64,000 nt of DNA from Primulina eburnea (GCF_022965805.1 NC_133103.1:25693462-25757461); one strand, 5' to 3'. Positions 23,996 through 36,918 are shown, counted from the first letter of the stretch. Program-made: numbers and translations. Notes: generated by a model not told the origin, from the letters alone.

Positions 23996-25183
23996 GTAAC
24001 GCCCAGACATTCGTATGCATATGATGTAAGGTAATGATTATGATTAAGTATGGTCATTATCCCTTTTATGGTTTATTATGATGATCGTTTGGGGATATGT
24101 GATGTAATGGTGATGGTTTATGGTTTTAATATATGATATGAATGGTATTGAATGATATAGAATGAAGCAGAGAATGTATGGGTAGAATAGAAAGCTGATC
24201 TTTTGCTAAGTAGGTAATGGAAGTGCTAAAACGGTATGAAAATGTGGCAGTAGTTGTGGTTTTTGGCATAATGTTTTGTATATTGATCCGAATGATGTGA
24301 GGCCACTTCCATTAGAAAGCTAAGACATAAGGCTATAACTTTCTTGTTTTGAGTTTTGTTCAAATCATTGTGGAAGACTAGCCAAAAGTGCTCCGAAGTT
24401 TGTCGTGTGTGTCGTCGTTCCTCCAATGACACATGTTGGGAGATTGAGCATAACTCTTTACTCAGACTTTCAAATGCCATGAGGCTAATTGGAGATGCAA
24501 ACAAAGACATAGAGCTACAACTTTTTTGTTTACCATCTTTCCAAATTATGAAGGGAAGAGACGGTTCGGAGGCGATCTTTGAGGCGCCTGTGCGCAGAGC
24601 GGCGCCCGAGCGGTAAGAAATGACCGCTCGAGCACCACAGGTTCTGGAATTTTGGTCTTGGACAGTATAGTCCGCGCTAGGGCGGTAGTTTATGACCGTC
24701 CGAGCACCCAAAGCAGTACAAAAAACGTTTTTTGGGTGTTTTAAGGTATAAAATCGGTTGAGACACAACTTTTCCACATTTCTTTTCTTTTCTTTCTCTT
24801 CTCCAACGATTCCAAGCTAGGGTTCTTCATTTTATTCTTATCATTTCTTTCGATCAATTAATTTTCAATCCGGAGTTGGAACTTCATCTTTTTAACGAAA
24901 GGAGCAAAGGTAAGTGCATTTCTTCTTGTTCTTGAGTTATTGAAGATGGTTGAGTTAGGGTTAATAGTTGTGATAGATGTATTGGGTTAAATGGTCATCT
25001 AATGTTATTATTTTGGTGTTGATGGTTAGTTATTGGGTTTATTGTTGTAGGATCATCGTCAAGGTTTATAGGAAACCAAGTGCTCCAAGTGTTGTAAGTG
25101 GAATCATTTCTTGAATGCACCATATGATCTTATATGTATGTGTTTTGATGATTTTATGACGTTAACTCCTTTCAAATTCCATT

Positions 25184-25265
<82 letters not shown>

Positions 25266-26160
25266 ATGTATATATGGTAGTGTAATTATATGTATTTTCG
25301 AATGAAAGGAGTTAAACTATTTATGATGCCTCAAAGATGTTTGATAAAATGCTTGAATAAAGTTTTATATGATTGAATGATTGGATTGATAGTGATAGTA
25401 GCGGTGTTGCCTCTGGCAATTCTGAATCCGCAATGTGATTAGCCAATTAACGATAAAAACATGTGCTCTCTTATAAGATGCATTTTATGCAGAGGTACGT
25501 GTCCCTCCTATAAGATTCATTTTTACGAAGATGGTTAGCAATGAATGAACTATCTTATAAGAACTATCAATTCTTCAGTTGATCAATGAAATGAATATCA
25601 TCCCTATGTATTGTTGTATTATGATTCTTGACGGATGATATTAATGATGATTCGAAATTTATGAAATGAAATGGATAATGTTTTCAAGAAAATGAAATTG
25701 AGGCTACCCATTTTATGTTTATCAATAAAATGATATGTATGTATCTTGTTAGTATTGATTCCATTTGCTGATTTTTATACTCATTCCAGCTATGTTCATG
25801 TGATGCAGGCACAAGAAAGAAAGACTGAGCATTCCTGAGTTGTCGAAGCGAGAGAAAAGAATATGACAAGCTTTGGAGATTTCAATTGGATGCTATTTTG
25901 TTATGTTATGGTTATGGTTATCTTGGGAAATATTGTAAACCTTGTTTTTGTATTTGAAGTAGAAATATGTGTAGATACTATATTAAATGGTATCTCATGA
26001 ATATGAAAATCTTTTGCATGTATTTTATATGTTGCTTGAGACAGGTGGCATGTCCTATTTACGGGGAGATACTGCCCAAATTTCTTTAAATTACACATTT
26101 TCTCCAAATTATATTTTAAAGCTTCCGCACTAATTATGCATTTTAGTCACGAGTGTTACA
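23996..26160 (+). repeat. Gy2 3' LTR
   Basis: 2165 bp, homologous to 17113-19364 throughout. The hairpins are at 24601-24635 and 24672-24708, TATA at 24747-24754, the intron-like segment at 24910-25050 (again 141 bp), and a microsatellite (AT)n(TG)n at 25189-25261. It ends GAGTGTTACA. Confidence 0.93.
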
Positions 26161-26255
26161 CCAAAAGTATCTTAGGGAGAATGAGATTTTCTCGCAGTGG
26201 ACTCCGCCCGCTACACCGCAGTTGAATGGTGTTTCGGAGCGTCGTAACCGGACTT
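26161..26255 (+). pseudogene. Co1 integrase, resumed fragment
   Basis: Reads KYLRENEIFSQWTPPATPQL and NGVSERRNRTL, the segment with the catalytic Glu, continuing from EFH at 17112. After GGACTTTG it runs into LTR sequence TAGAGCCCAATAG. The expected rest of integrase, RT and RNase H is missing. Confidence 0.9.
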
Positions 26256-26915
26256 TGTAGAGCCCAATAGTAAAATAATTATTCAACTAGTGGCTTGAGT
26301 AAATTCAAGTAATGTTTAATTAGTCTCAAATTTGTTTGAGATAATTAAATTAAGTCCATGGGTTTTTTTTAATTGTTAAAAACCAAATAAGAAATGTATC
26401 CATGGGTGGTGAAGAGTTGGGAGACTACTTTTTCAATCTCCAAGGCTTGTCATGCTAAAAGTGGTTTTAACTTTTCTCACAACCAAGACAACTCATCCTC
26501 CCCTTCATGAGACATGCTATGGCCGAAATTTTGGAGAGTCTTCTCCCTCATTTTTCTCTCAATTTTCTTCTTCAATTGTTGAGGATAGAAAATACTTCTC
26601 CTTGACAAATCTTTTTATTTTTCTAGTGCAAAATAAGAAGGGTTCTAGCTAGTTGGTGGTGGGCCTAATTTTGAAGAAAGGAGGAGGCTTGTAGATCTTC
26701 TTGCCATTCAAGAGCTAAGGTGTTTACACCTTAGTTGGAGCCATCATCAATCTAAAGAGATTGATAGGTAAAGATTTCTAAACACCCTATGTATGACATT
26801 TTGGTGTTTTTGTATTTGCTACACACTAGTATATTGAGGTGCTCGATTTTTGCCTTGAAAAACAAATTTTGAAACTTCCGTTGCGTATTCGGGCACCTTA
26901 ATCAATCCCCTTCCA
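26256..26915 (+). repeat. Co1 3' LTR, 5'-truncated
   Basis: 660 bp matching the last part of the 5' LTR (from 10895, skipping SL2). It ends CCCCTTCCA and is followed by GTAGG. It supplies the empty site that proves the SL2 insertion. Confidence 0.92.
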
Positions 26916-27573
26916 GTAGGGCCAGCCACCCTAACACCACGGCGCAAGATCGGCCGTAGACCATCCAAAAAATGCCTCAGTTTGGCTCCAGCATCATTCG
27001 TAATCAGGGGCACGAAATGACAACTCATCTCAAAGTTACGGATGAACTCCGTAACAGTCAAATCTACCTGCCTCAGTGTCATGAACTCCCTCGTCAACCT
27101 GGCATGCACCTCGTCAGTAAAATATTTAGAGTAAAATACCTCTGTAAAGCTCGTCCAGCTTAGAGTAGCCACATTCAAGGCTACGGATGCTCCTTCCCAC
27201 CATAAGCGAGCGTCTCCTCCCAACAGATAGGTCGCACAACGAACTCTGTCCTCATCTCCAAGCCCCATGAACTCGAAGATAACCTCGAGGGACATAATCC
27301 ATCCCTCGACAATCATGGGATCTGTCGTCCTTGAGAACTCTTTTGGCCTCATCTTCATGAACCGCTCATAGGTAGCCTCGGGCCCTGCCTGCCTGGTTGC
27401 CACAACATTGTTCTCCGCAAACTGTGCGAAGAACTGAGTCATCCCAGCTAACATCCGGTCATTCATGTTGGTGGAGGTGGAGGAGGTAAATCTCTCTCCT
27501 GCCTTTGATTCTCCCCGTCCTCCTGGAGAGGCTCATCATCTCTCGTGCACTCAAGAACATGTCTAGGAGGCAT
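26916..27573 (-). pseudogene. Gy1 gag N-terminal part
   Basis: The minus-strand start codon is at 27573 (MPPRHVLEC...). A proline run (PPPPPP) follows, then a one-base frameshift near 27469. The long open part has LAGMTQFFAQFAE, YERFMKMRPKEFSRTTDPM, RCATYLLGGDARLWWEGA and FYSKYFTDEVHARLTREFMT, the retrotransposon gag (capsid) domain. The frame is cut at GVRVAGP by Co1 and continues at 9495. Confidence 0.92.
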
Positions 27574-27801
27574 ACTGTTCCATACATAACCCATACGTAA
27601 CTAACATGCATAATATATATTTTTTCTTTAAATTTAAATAAATACTGCGTAATCAAAATCTGAACGTAAAATATTTCATGAAAACATGTTAAAATATTTG
27701 ATGCTTTAAAAGAAATGCGTAAACGTAAAACTTACAGACCGAAGACGTGACTTTGTGAGCTTCTCGAGGTCAGTAGTAGTACAACCCTTTACAAGAACAT
27801 A

Positions 27802-27814
27802 GGCTCTGATACCA
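27802..27814 (-). promoter_or_regulatory. Gy1 primer binding site
   Basis: The minus strand reads TGGTATCAGAGCC, an exact initiator-Met tRNA complement, two bases from the 5' LTR edge at 27817. Confidence 0.9.
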
Positions 27815-28862
27815 ATTGTAGAGGCCCGAAATTCTTATTTGAAAATTTGCGGAATAATTTAAAAAATTTTCTTTAAAAGTACATAACTTGCCTCATTCAT
27901 AAAATAAACTGATAAAAAGGTTAAATGTTCAAAGTATCAGCGGAAGTAAAACGTATTCAAAACAAAAACTTAAAATAATTCAACAAAATAAAAACTGAGT
28001 TTGGAATAAAAATAATAAGTGCTGAAAATGAGATCCTCGGGTTCCTACTACTGCCGACCCAAGATGGCTCACTCGTCCCCGCCCTCGGTCCCGACCTCAT
28101 CAGTACCTACAACAATCAAGTCTAGTGAGTCTAAAGACTCAGCATGCATATTTCGTAGATAACAAGTAAATATATCATAAAATTTCATGCCATGTAGAGA
28201 TATCATATCGTAAAGCGTAACGTCAAAATCGCTTCATGAATAATTATAAATACGTGCATAACTGAAAAATCGTAAGTGAAATGTTTGCTCGATAGAGCTC
28301 TATCATAAAATAGCATTTCATAATTTTCTGTTGATAATATGTTCTACGCAAGTGGCCCATAACATGAACTGAATCGTCTGATCAGACTAAACCACTGTAT
28401 ACTGGGCGGTAGAGATCATCACAGCCCTTGGACTGGATATCCGTACCCATACATGAACATGAACCGGTCAGTAGCCACCGGATGAAGTAATAATCCCATA
28501 AGCTGCAATCCCATGAGTGGAAGTGGCCACAAGACATATCGCATATATCTCAAAAATAAACTTTTATATTTATGCAAGTAATATAATTAAATTCCTGAGT
28601 TATTTAACAATTGGGTTGGATCGTTCCCAGGCTTACTGCGACCTAATTCTAACATGAAAAACATGCAAATAACTTGACTTGACTATGCAAATAACTTAAC
28701 TTGATCAACGCTTCAAAATCGAACTAAAAACGAGACTATTACGCCCAAAAAACATAATATTTAACCATGACTTCCTACCAACCCGAACCAACATTGAACA
28801 ATCATTCAATTATGATTAAAATACACCTAAAATAATGGAAAATAATTACCAAGGTTTGTAAT

Positions 28863-31500
28863 TGTAGTGCCCAAATTCAGTACACGTATAACCCATGCAT
28901 TTGATTAATCATTAAAGTATTTATTTAAATTTTAAAATGAGCCTAAGTAGTGCATGATTTATTTAAATTCATTATTTTAAATTAATTATGTTTATGTGAT
29001 GCACGTTAAAATGTTTTTCGAGTTTCATGTTTCAGGCGATTATTCGAGGCGGAATCGAGGAAAGGACCGGGGATGATTCTTGGCAAATTTAAATATGCGG
29101 TATTTTATTTTAAAAGCTAGGAAGGGGCAGTTTAGCATTTTAAAGCCTTATTTATGTGTTTAGTTATTTAAGAATTTAAAACTTTTAAAATTAGCATTTT
29201 GTGTGCATTATTTTAATAGAGGTATTTTAGTAAAGTTTAAAGAGGGTAGTATTTTAAATAGTTTTATTTATTATTTAATTAAGCAATTTACTCCTTAAAT
29301 TCCTATTAACACACACACACACACATTATTTCACACACTACTTATCGGCTAAACACACACACACACTATCACAATTAACATTTTTTTTTATTAAAACTAG
29401 GGTTCTCCCTACTCTAGTGCAGCCTCCCCTCCTCCACTAGATTTCCAGCAAGTTTTGTGTGTTTTGTGTCAAGAAAATCGTTGCACAATCATCCCGGATC
29501 AACCTCGCTTCTATCTCCGCTTCGGTATCGCCGTTTTGGTAATGTTTATCATCAAAGGCACGTATAATCTCTCTTCTGCGTCGATCATGTCATAGTATGT
29601 GTTGCGTTGTTTATGCGTAAAATCCATGTGTGATGTGTAGTAGTTTGGGCAGGAAATTTATCGATGCGTATTGCAATAGTTTTTAGATCTAAAATCCCAT
29701 TTTTCACTGTATTTCGTGTTACTGCTATTTTTCAGTCAAGAATCTTAGAAAACTTTCAACGTAAAAAATGTAGAAAATTTCGATACCTTTGATTTGATAT
29801 AAAATTCGATTTATTTGGATAAAAATTGAGTGAATTATGGCGTTTTTTGTGGGACTTCTCAAACTATGACTTTTACGTAAATTATGTTCTTGAAGTTTAT
29901 TTGTTACAGGCTTCGTTGGAGATCGACGGGCGATCGTTGCTGCGTGTAGGTATATTGTTATTGATGCGGTGATGGTTATTGACATTTCGTTTCGTGTCGT
30001 TAGGCATTTGGGAGATTGAATAGTCGTTTATGACCGTTTTGTTGTCAAAGATCGTGTTTACGGGTTTAGTGTGTACTTGTAATTGCGGGGTTGTTTTGGA
30101 GACTTTTGGGAGGTTAGGTGGAGTCGAGTCAATGCCCTAGTATCCTAGGACAGGTCTCGAAGCGTTGTTCACTGTCGGTGTGATAGAATTTGGGGAGATT
30201 ATGTTTCTAAGTCGTAGAGCACAGCGCACTCGGCGCCTGAGCGGTAATTTCATACCGCTCGAGCGCCACTCCTTCGGTTCAGTGTAGGCGTCTAGTAGAC
30301 CTGGCACCCGAGCGGTAATATATTACCGCCCGAGCGCGGACCCTAGCGCCCGAGCGGTAAAGTTTCACCGCCCGAGCGCCACCCCTTATGTCCAAATATT
30401 TTGTTCCTTCGTCTTTTCAAATTCTAATAATAAGTTCATGTCTTTTATGGTTGGGAAATGTTCATACGACATCTTAGAGTTTGTTTCCGGGTTTGATGTC
30501 CTGGTTAGTATGATTAAACGAGGTCAAGTCCCGAGTGATTTAGAATCTCATAAGCCATTTATGCACTTCGGTGGTGAGCTCGAGTACCTACGTCTAAGTT
30601 AAGCAAGTTAAGTGTTGAAAGTCATGTTAGTGAGCAGCAGCGGCCCCAAATGAAATCCAACGAATCCCTCAACGCCAAGTAATATGTTGACGTGCAAGAA
30701 GATATTTGATTTTTGAGGTATGCTAAATGTCTTGTGACCAATTTATGAATGGGTTTGGAAGTCGGTGAACGTGGCCGAGGACCTCTCCACCCCATTAAAT
30801 TATGAACGGGTTAGATCGTGGTTGGAAAGCGTTAAATTATGAACGGGGACCAACCAGCCCGTTAAATTATGAACGAGAATCTCATGTATGTGGCAGTGGA
30901 TACGTCCCTGTCAGCCCAGTACTGTGGTTTGTCTGATCAGGCGTTTATTATGTATGGGTCACTTGCTTTGAAACATGCCTCTACGCAAAATAAAGTCATG
31001 TATGTTTAAGTTTGATCAAGTATGTAAGCATGTTTATGAAAGCTTTTAAGTTATGGTAGGTCTATGTATGTATGAAACTTCAAGTTCATTTCAAATCCAA
31101 GCTTCAAGTATGTATGTTCTATTTTAAAATTGCGTGCAATTTTATTATGTATTACTCGCTATTCTCAGTTTATACGTGTTGAGTCTTTAGGCTTACTAGA
31201 CTTGATCGATGCAGGTGAGGATGTCTAGGAGGAGACAAGAGGTGGGGACCAAGGAGCAGGCTTGGACTGAGTGGGAGGCTTGACCCGTGGACCGCCCACG
31301 TTATTTTAATGTTTTTATGCAAGTTTAAAATACTCTGATTTTATGTTTGACGAGAGACGTTTTGAGCAAACTTTTCTTTTAACAAGATTTTTATTGGTGA
31401 ATGGATGATGTAGTGACGACTGTATTGATTTTATTTTTGTATTCAAGAAAATTTTAAATTTTTCCGCAAATTTTAAGTAGTACAAGTACTGTTCGTTACA
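28863..31500 (+). repeat. Gy3 5' LTR
   Basis: 2638 bp. It has CA-rich microsatellites (29312-29365), a leader-like segment with a possible intron (GT at 29539, TTGTTACAG ending 29909), three hairpins at 30232-30380, and a 3' part ending TTCGTTACA. It retains a 620-bp segment (about 30388-31005) that the 3' LTR has lost. Confidence 0.93.
30232..30380. repeat. Gy3 triple hairpin array (5' LTR)
   Basis: Three inverted repeats at 30232-30267, 30304-30337 and 30346-30380, each pairing GCGCCCGAGCGGTAA with its complement across a loop of a few bases (for example TATA). The arms are the same as those of the Gy2 hairpins. Confidence 0.93.
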
Positions 31501-31502
31501 GT

Positions 31503-31514
31503 TGGTATCAGAGC
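31503..31514 (+). promoter_or_regulatory. Gy3 primer binding site
   Basis: TGGTATCAGAGC, an exact initiator-Met tRNA complement, two bases after the LTR. Confidence 0.92.
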
Positions 31515-31735
31515 GGTGTTCTTGTAAAAGGTTATGCCTACTGCCAGTCGCAAGAAGCTCACGAAGTCATACCTCAAGTTTGTAAGTTTCAAGGTTTCAA
31601 CTTTATGTTATGTAGTAAGCATTAAGCTTTGATTTCAGCATGTCTATGTTTTAAGTTCGAGTTACGTACATCTTATGATATTAGTAGTATGTTCATGCAT
31701 GGGGGTTTACGTGTTGGGTAAATTGTTGGAACAGA

Positions 31736-32497
31736 ATGCCTCCTAGACGTGTAGTTGACCGGGAAGCCAGGAAAGAGAACAGAGAGGCCCGAAATGAGGA
31801 GAGGGCCAATCCTCCACCTCCACCTCCAGATATGCAGGCACAGATGTTTGAAGGTATGACGCAGTTCTTCGCGCAATTTGCGGGGAACCAGGCTACAGCA
31901 GCGGGTGTGGGGGCGAGGCCCCAACCGGAAGCAGTGTATGAGAGGTTTAGAAGGATGAGTCCAAAGGAGTTCTCGGGTACCACTGACCCGATGGTAGCTG
32001 AAGGATGGATAAAGTCTATTGAGGTAATATTCGACTTCATGGAACTGACTGATGCAGATAGAGTCAGGTGCGCCACGTTCCTTCTGTCAGGGGACGCTAG
32101 ACTATGGTGGGAGGGCGCATAAGTGGCAGTGAATTTGCAGACTTTGTCATGGACTGAATTCAAGGAAGTATTCTTCGCCAAGTACTTCACTAAGGAAGTA
32201 CGTTCCCGCCTGACCAGGGATTTTATGACACTGAGGCAGAGACGGTGGTTGGAACTGGTGAAGGACTATGATTGCGAGATTAGCTATCATCCGGGAAAAC
32301 CTAATGTTGTGGCAGATGCCTTGAGCAGGAAAGTTGCAGTCATAGCTCAGTTATCAGTGCAGAGACCTCTTCAGTCTGAGATTCAGAGGTTTGGTTTGGA
32401 AGTTTATCGTGAGGGCAGAGCACCAAGGCTGTCTAATCTGACAGTCCAGTCTTCTTTGCTAGACCGTATACGGACATGTCAGTCTTCAGATGAGTAA
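31736..32497 (+). pseudogene. Gy3 gag fused to RNase H end
   Basis: ATG at 31736 (MPPRRVVDREARKENREARN). The gag domain reads MTQFFAQFAGNQ, YERFRRMSPKEFSGTTDPM, RLWWEGA; one stop at 32120-32122; then KYFTKEVRSRLTRDFMTLRQ. Directly in frame follows [19 protein letters not shown] and VVADALSRK, which belongs to the RNase H end. The join lies in GAGGCAG, a sequence present at both original sites, so a microhomology deletion of roughly 3 kb is likely. The product could encode a capsid-like domain only if the stop is suppressed. Confidence 0.9.
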
Positions 32498-33865
32498 TTA
32501 CTGAAATGGAGACAAAAAGACGAAGCCAAGGGCAGTGTTCTTTACACAGTGGCTGATGGAATTGTGAGATACAGAGGCAGAATGTGGGTGCCTAGTGTTG
32601 ATTCGATCAGACAGGATATTCTGTCAGAGGCGCACGCATCTCCATATTCTATTCACCCAGGAGGTACAAAGATGTATAAGGACCTATAGATTCTGTATTG
32701 GTGGCCAGGGATGAAGAGAGACATCCGCAAGTTTGTGTCTGAATGCCTCACTTGTCAGCAGGTAAAGGAAGAAGGATTGGTTAAGCCACTTCCTATCCCA
32801 GAGTGGAAATGGGAGAACATAACGATGGACTTCGTCGTTGGATTGCCTAGATCAGTCAGAGGTTTTAATGCCATTTAGGTTATTGTGGATCGACTCACAA
32901 AGTCAGCGCACTTTTTTCGAGTGAAGACGAATTTCTCCATGACTCAGTATGCGGAGCTTTATATCAGGGAGATAGTCCATTTACATGGGTTCCTAGTTTC
33001 GATTGTGTCTGACAGGGACCCAAAGTTTACGTAGTCCTTCTGGAAGAGCTTACATGCAGCCATGGGGACAAAATTGCTGTTCAGTACAGCTTTTCACCTG
33101 CATACAGATGGCCAGTCTGAGCGAGTGATTCAGATTTTGGAGGATTTGCTAAGAGCCATCGATTTCCAGGGAACTTGGGAATCAAATTTACCTCTAGTGG
33201 AGTTTACCTACAACAACAGCTTCCAATCATCTATAGGTATGGCTCCCTATGAGGCGTTGTATGGACGGAAGTGCAGATCACCAGTCCATTGGGATGAAGT
33301 CGGTGAGAGAGCAGATCTTGGTCCAGAGATAGTTCAGCAGACAGCCGAAGTGATGGCCAAGATTCGAGACAGAATGAAGACTGCCCAAAGCCGTCAGAAG
33401 AGCTACGCTGATAAGAGGAGGAGAGATCTCGAGTTTGCCGTTGGTGATCACGTTTTCGTCAAGATAGCAACTATGAAGGGTGTAATGAGATTTGAGAAGA
33501 GAGGCAAGCTGAGTCCGAGGTTTATTGGACCGTTCGAGATTTTGGACAGAGTTGGGACATTAGCTTATCGTGTAGCCCTTCCGCCGAATCTGGCCGGGGT
33601 ACACAATGTGTTCCACGTTTCTATGCTAAGGAAGTATCTCGCCAATCCTTCGCATATTCTGAGTTATGAGCTGTTACAGCTTGCTCCAGACCTGTCGTAT
33701 GAGGAGCGACCGATTCAGATCCTAGATAGACATGAGCGCAGACTCCGGAACAAAGTGACTAAGCTAGTCAAAGTCAAGTGGCTAAATCAATCGGTGGAAG
33801 AGGCCACTTGGGAGTCAGAAGCGGATATGACGATTCGCTACCCGGAGTTGTTTGGTAAGACGTAA
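32498..33865 (+). pseudogene. Gy3 integrase with chromodomain-like tail
   Basis: The HHCC finger reads EAHASPYSIHPG and CLTC, with stops at 32498 and 32686 (TAG). The core has D in MDFVVGLP, D in VSDRDPKFT (then TAG), and E in DGQSERVIQ. It is open for 267 codons from 33062 to 33865, including VHNVFHVSMLRKY, YEERPIQILDRHERRLRNK and VEEATWESEADMTIRYPELF. A small loss near 33155 shortens the segment before IDFQGTW. The tail is intact to its natural stop. Confidence 0.9.
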
Positions 33866-33888
33866 TTTCGAGGACGAAATTTTTATAA

Positions 33889-33901
33889 GTGGGGGAGGAA
33901 C
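33889..33901 (+). promoter_or_regulatory. Gy3 polypurine tract
   Basis: GTGGGGGAGGAAC immediately before the 3' LTR start TGTAGTGCCC. Confidence 0.85.
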
Positions 33902-36605
33902 TGTAGTGCCCAAATTCAATACACGTATAACCCATGCATTTGATTAATCATTAAAGTATTTATTTAAATTTTAAAATTAGTCTAAGTAGTGCATGATTTA
34001 TTTAAATGCATTATTTTAAATTAAGTATGTTTATGTGATGCACGTTAAAATGTTTTTCGAGTTTCATGTTTCAGGCGATTATTCGAGGCGGAATCGAGGA
34101 AAGGACCAGGGATGATTCTTGGAAAATTTAAATATGCGGTATTTTATTTTAAAAGCTAGGAAGGGCATTTTTAAATAATTTATTTAGTTTATCATTTTAA
34201 AGCTTTATTTATGTGTTTATTTATTTAAGAGTTTAAAACTTTTAAAATTAGCATTTTGTGTATATTATTTTAATAGAGGGATTTTAGTAAAGTTTAAAGG
34301 GGGTAGTATTTTAAATATTTTTTTTATTATTTAATTAATCAATTTACTTTCTAAATTCCTATTAACACACACACACACATTATTTCACACACTACTTATC
34401 GGCTAAACAAACACACACATTATCACAATTCACAATTTTTTTTATTTTAAAACTAGGGTTCTCCCTACTCTAGTGCAGCCTCCCCTCCTCCACTAGATTT
34501 CCAGCAAGTTTTGTGTATTTTGTGTCAAGAAAATCGTTGCACAATCATCCCGGATCAACCTCGCTTCTATCTCCGCTTCGGTATCGCCGTTTTGGTAATG
34601 TTTATCATCAAAGGCACGTATAATCTCTCTTCTGCGTCGATCATGTCATAGTATGTGTTGCGTTGTTTATGCGTAAAATCCATGTGTGATGTGTAGTAGT
34701 TTGGGCAGGAAATTTATCGATGCGTATTGCAATAGTTTTTAGATCTAAAATCCCGTTTTTCACTGTATTTCGTGTTACTTCTATTTTTCAGTCAAGAATC
34801 TTAGAAAACTTTTAACGCAAAAAATGTAGAAAATTTTGATACATTTGATTTGATATAAAATTCGATTTATTTGGATAAAAATTGAGTGAATTATGGCGTT
34901 TTTTGTGGGACTTCTCAAACTATGGCGTTTTTTTGTGGGACTTCTCAAACTATGACTTTTTACGTAAATATTTTTATTTATTATTTAATTAATCAATTTA
35001 CTTTCTAAATTCCTATTAACACACACACACACATTATTTCCACACTACTTATCGGCTAAACAAACACACACATTATCACAATTCACATTTTTTTTATTTT
35101 AAAACTAGGGTTCTCCCTACTCTAGTGCAGCCTCCCCTCCTCCACTAGATTTCCAGCAAGTTTTGTGTATTTTGTGACAAGAAAATCGTTGCACAATCGT
35201 CCCGAATCAACCTCGCTTCTATCTCCGCTTCGGTATTGTCGTTTCGGTAACGTTTATCATCAAAGGCACGTATAATCTGTCTTTTCTGCGTCGATCATGT
35301 CATAGTATGTGTTGCGTTGTTTTATGCGTAAAATCCATGTGTTATGTATAGTAGTTTGGGCAGGAAATTTATCGATGCGTTTTGTAATAGTTTTTAGATC
35401 TAAAATCCCGTTTTTCAATGTAGTTTGGGTTACTGTTATTTTTCATTCAATAATCTGAGAAAACTTTCAACGCAAAAAATGTAGAACTTTTTGATACCTT
35501 CGTTTGATATAAAATTCGAATTATTTGGATAAAAATTGAGTGAGTTATGGCGTTTTTCGTGGGGCTGCTCAAACTGCGACTTTTACGTAAATTGTGTTCT
35601 TGAAGTTTATTTGTTACAGGCTTCGTTGGGGATCGACGGGCGATCGTTGCTGCATGTAGGTATATTGTTATTGATGTGGGGATGGTTATTGACATTTCGT
35701 TTCGTGTCCTTAGGCATTTGAGAGACTGAATAGTCGTTTATGACTGTTTTGTTGTCAAAGATCGTGTTTACTGGTTTATTGTGTACTTGTAATTGCGGGG
35801 TTGTTTTGGAGACTTTTGGGAGGTTAGGTGGAGTTGAGTCAATGTCCTAGTATCCTAGGACGGGTCTCGAAGCGTTGTTTACTGTCGGTGTGATAGAATT
35901 TGGGGAGATTAAGTTTCTAAGTCGTAGAGCACAGCGCACTCGGCGCCCGAGCGGTAATTTCTTACCGCCCGAGCGCCACTCCTTCGGTTCAATGTAGGCG
36001 TCCGGTTGACCTGGCGCCCGAGCGGTAATATATTACCGCCCGAACGCGGACCCTAGCGCCCGAGCGGTAATGTTTCACCGCCCGAGCGCCACCCCTTATG
36101 TTTAAGTATGATCAAGTATGTAAGCATGTTTATGAAAGCTTTTAAGTTATGGCTCGTCTATGTATGTATGCAAGTTCAAGTTCATTCCATGTATGTATGC
36201 AAGTTCAAGTTCATTTCAAATCCAAGCTTCAAGTATATATGTTCTATTTTAGAGTTGCGTGCGATTTTATTATGTATTACTCGCTATTCTCAGTTTATAC
36301 GTGTTGAGTCTTTAGGCTCACTAGACTTGATCGATGCAGGTGAGGATGTCTATGAGGAGACATGAGGTGAGGACCAAGGAGCAGGCTTGGATTGAGCGGG
36401 AGGCTAGACTCGAGGACTGCCCCAGTTATTTTAATGTTTTTATGCAAGTTTAAAATACTCTGATTTTATGTTTGACGCGAGACGTTTTGAGCAAAATTTT
36501 CTTTTAACAAGATTTTTATTGGTGAATGGATGATGTAGTGACGACCGTATTGATTTAATTTTCGTATTCTAGAAAATTTAAATTTTTCCGCAACGGTTCG
36601 TTACA
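33902..36605 (+). repeat. Gy3 3' LTR, rearranged
   Basis: 2704 bp. Compared with the 5' LTR it has a tandem duplication of about 650 bp (34312 and 34965 start the two copies, TTATTTAATTAATCAATTTA) and a deletion of about 620 bp just after the hairpins (join in CCTTATGT at about 36095). Hairpins are at 35942-35977, 36014-36047 and 36056-36090. Confidence 0.9.
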
Positions 36606-36918
36606 GTAATACACGAAAATTGTGCATGGAGGCCAAAATCACGAAACGCTCTTTCGAGAGTCACTTTGGCACATCGCATCGTAAATTCTCGTACGACCTC
36701 TAAACTTAACCAAATCACGAACAGCCAAAAATACGACCTTCATAACTCATAAGGTACTGTCCAGTCCAAGTCCATAGGCTAAAAGCCAACCAAGAACTCA
36801 ATCGACACCTCTGAACCGACGCCAAACCTACTGCCCAACAAAATACAGCAGCAACAGCCGCGCTTCCATGCTTCGTTTGCAAGGCTAATGGCCATTGTGG
36901 ATTGAACCACTGACCAGA

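Larger units (their letters stand above)
28863..36605 (+). mobile_element. Gy3: Ty3/gypsy element with large internal deletion
   Basis: 7743 bp between GTAAT copies (28858-28862, 36606-36610). LTRs start TGTAGTGCCC and end GTTCGTTACA. The internal region is only 2.4 kb because gag is fused to the end of RNase H; zinc knuckle, protease and RT are gone. Integrase and a chromodomain-like tail remain. Confidence 0.94.
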
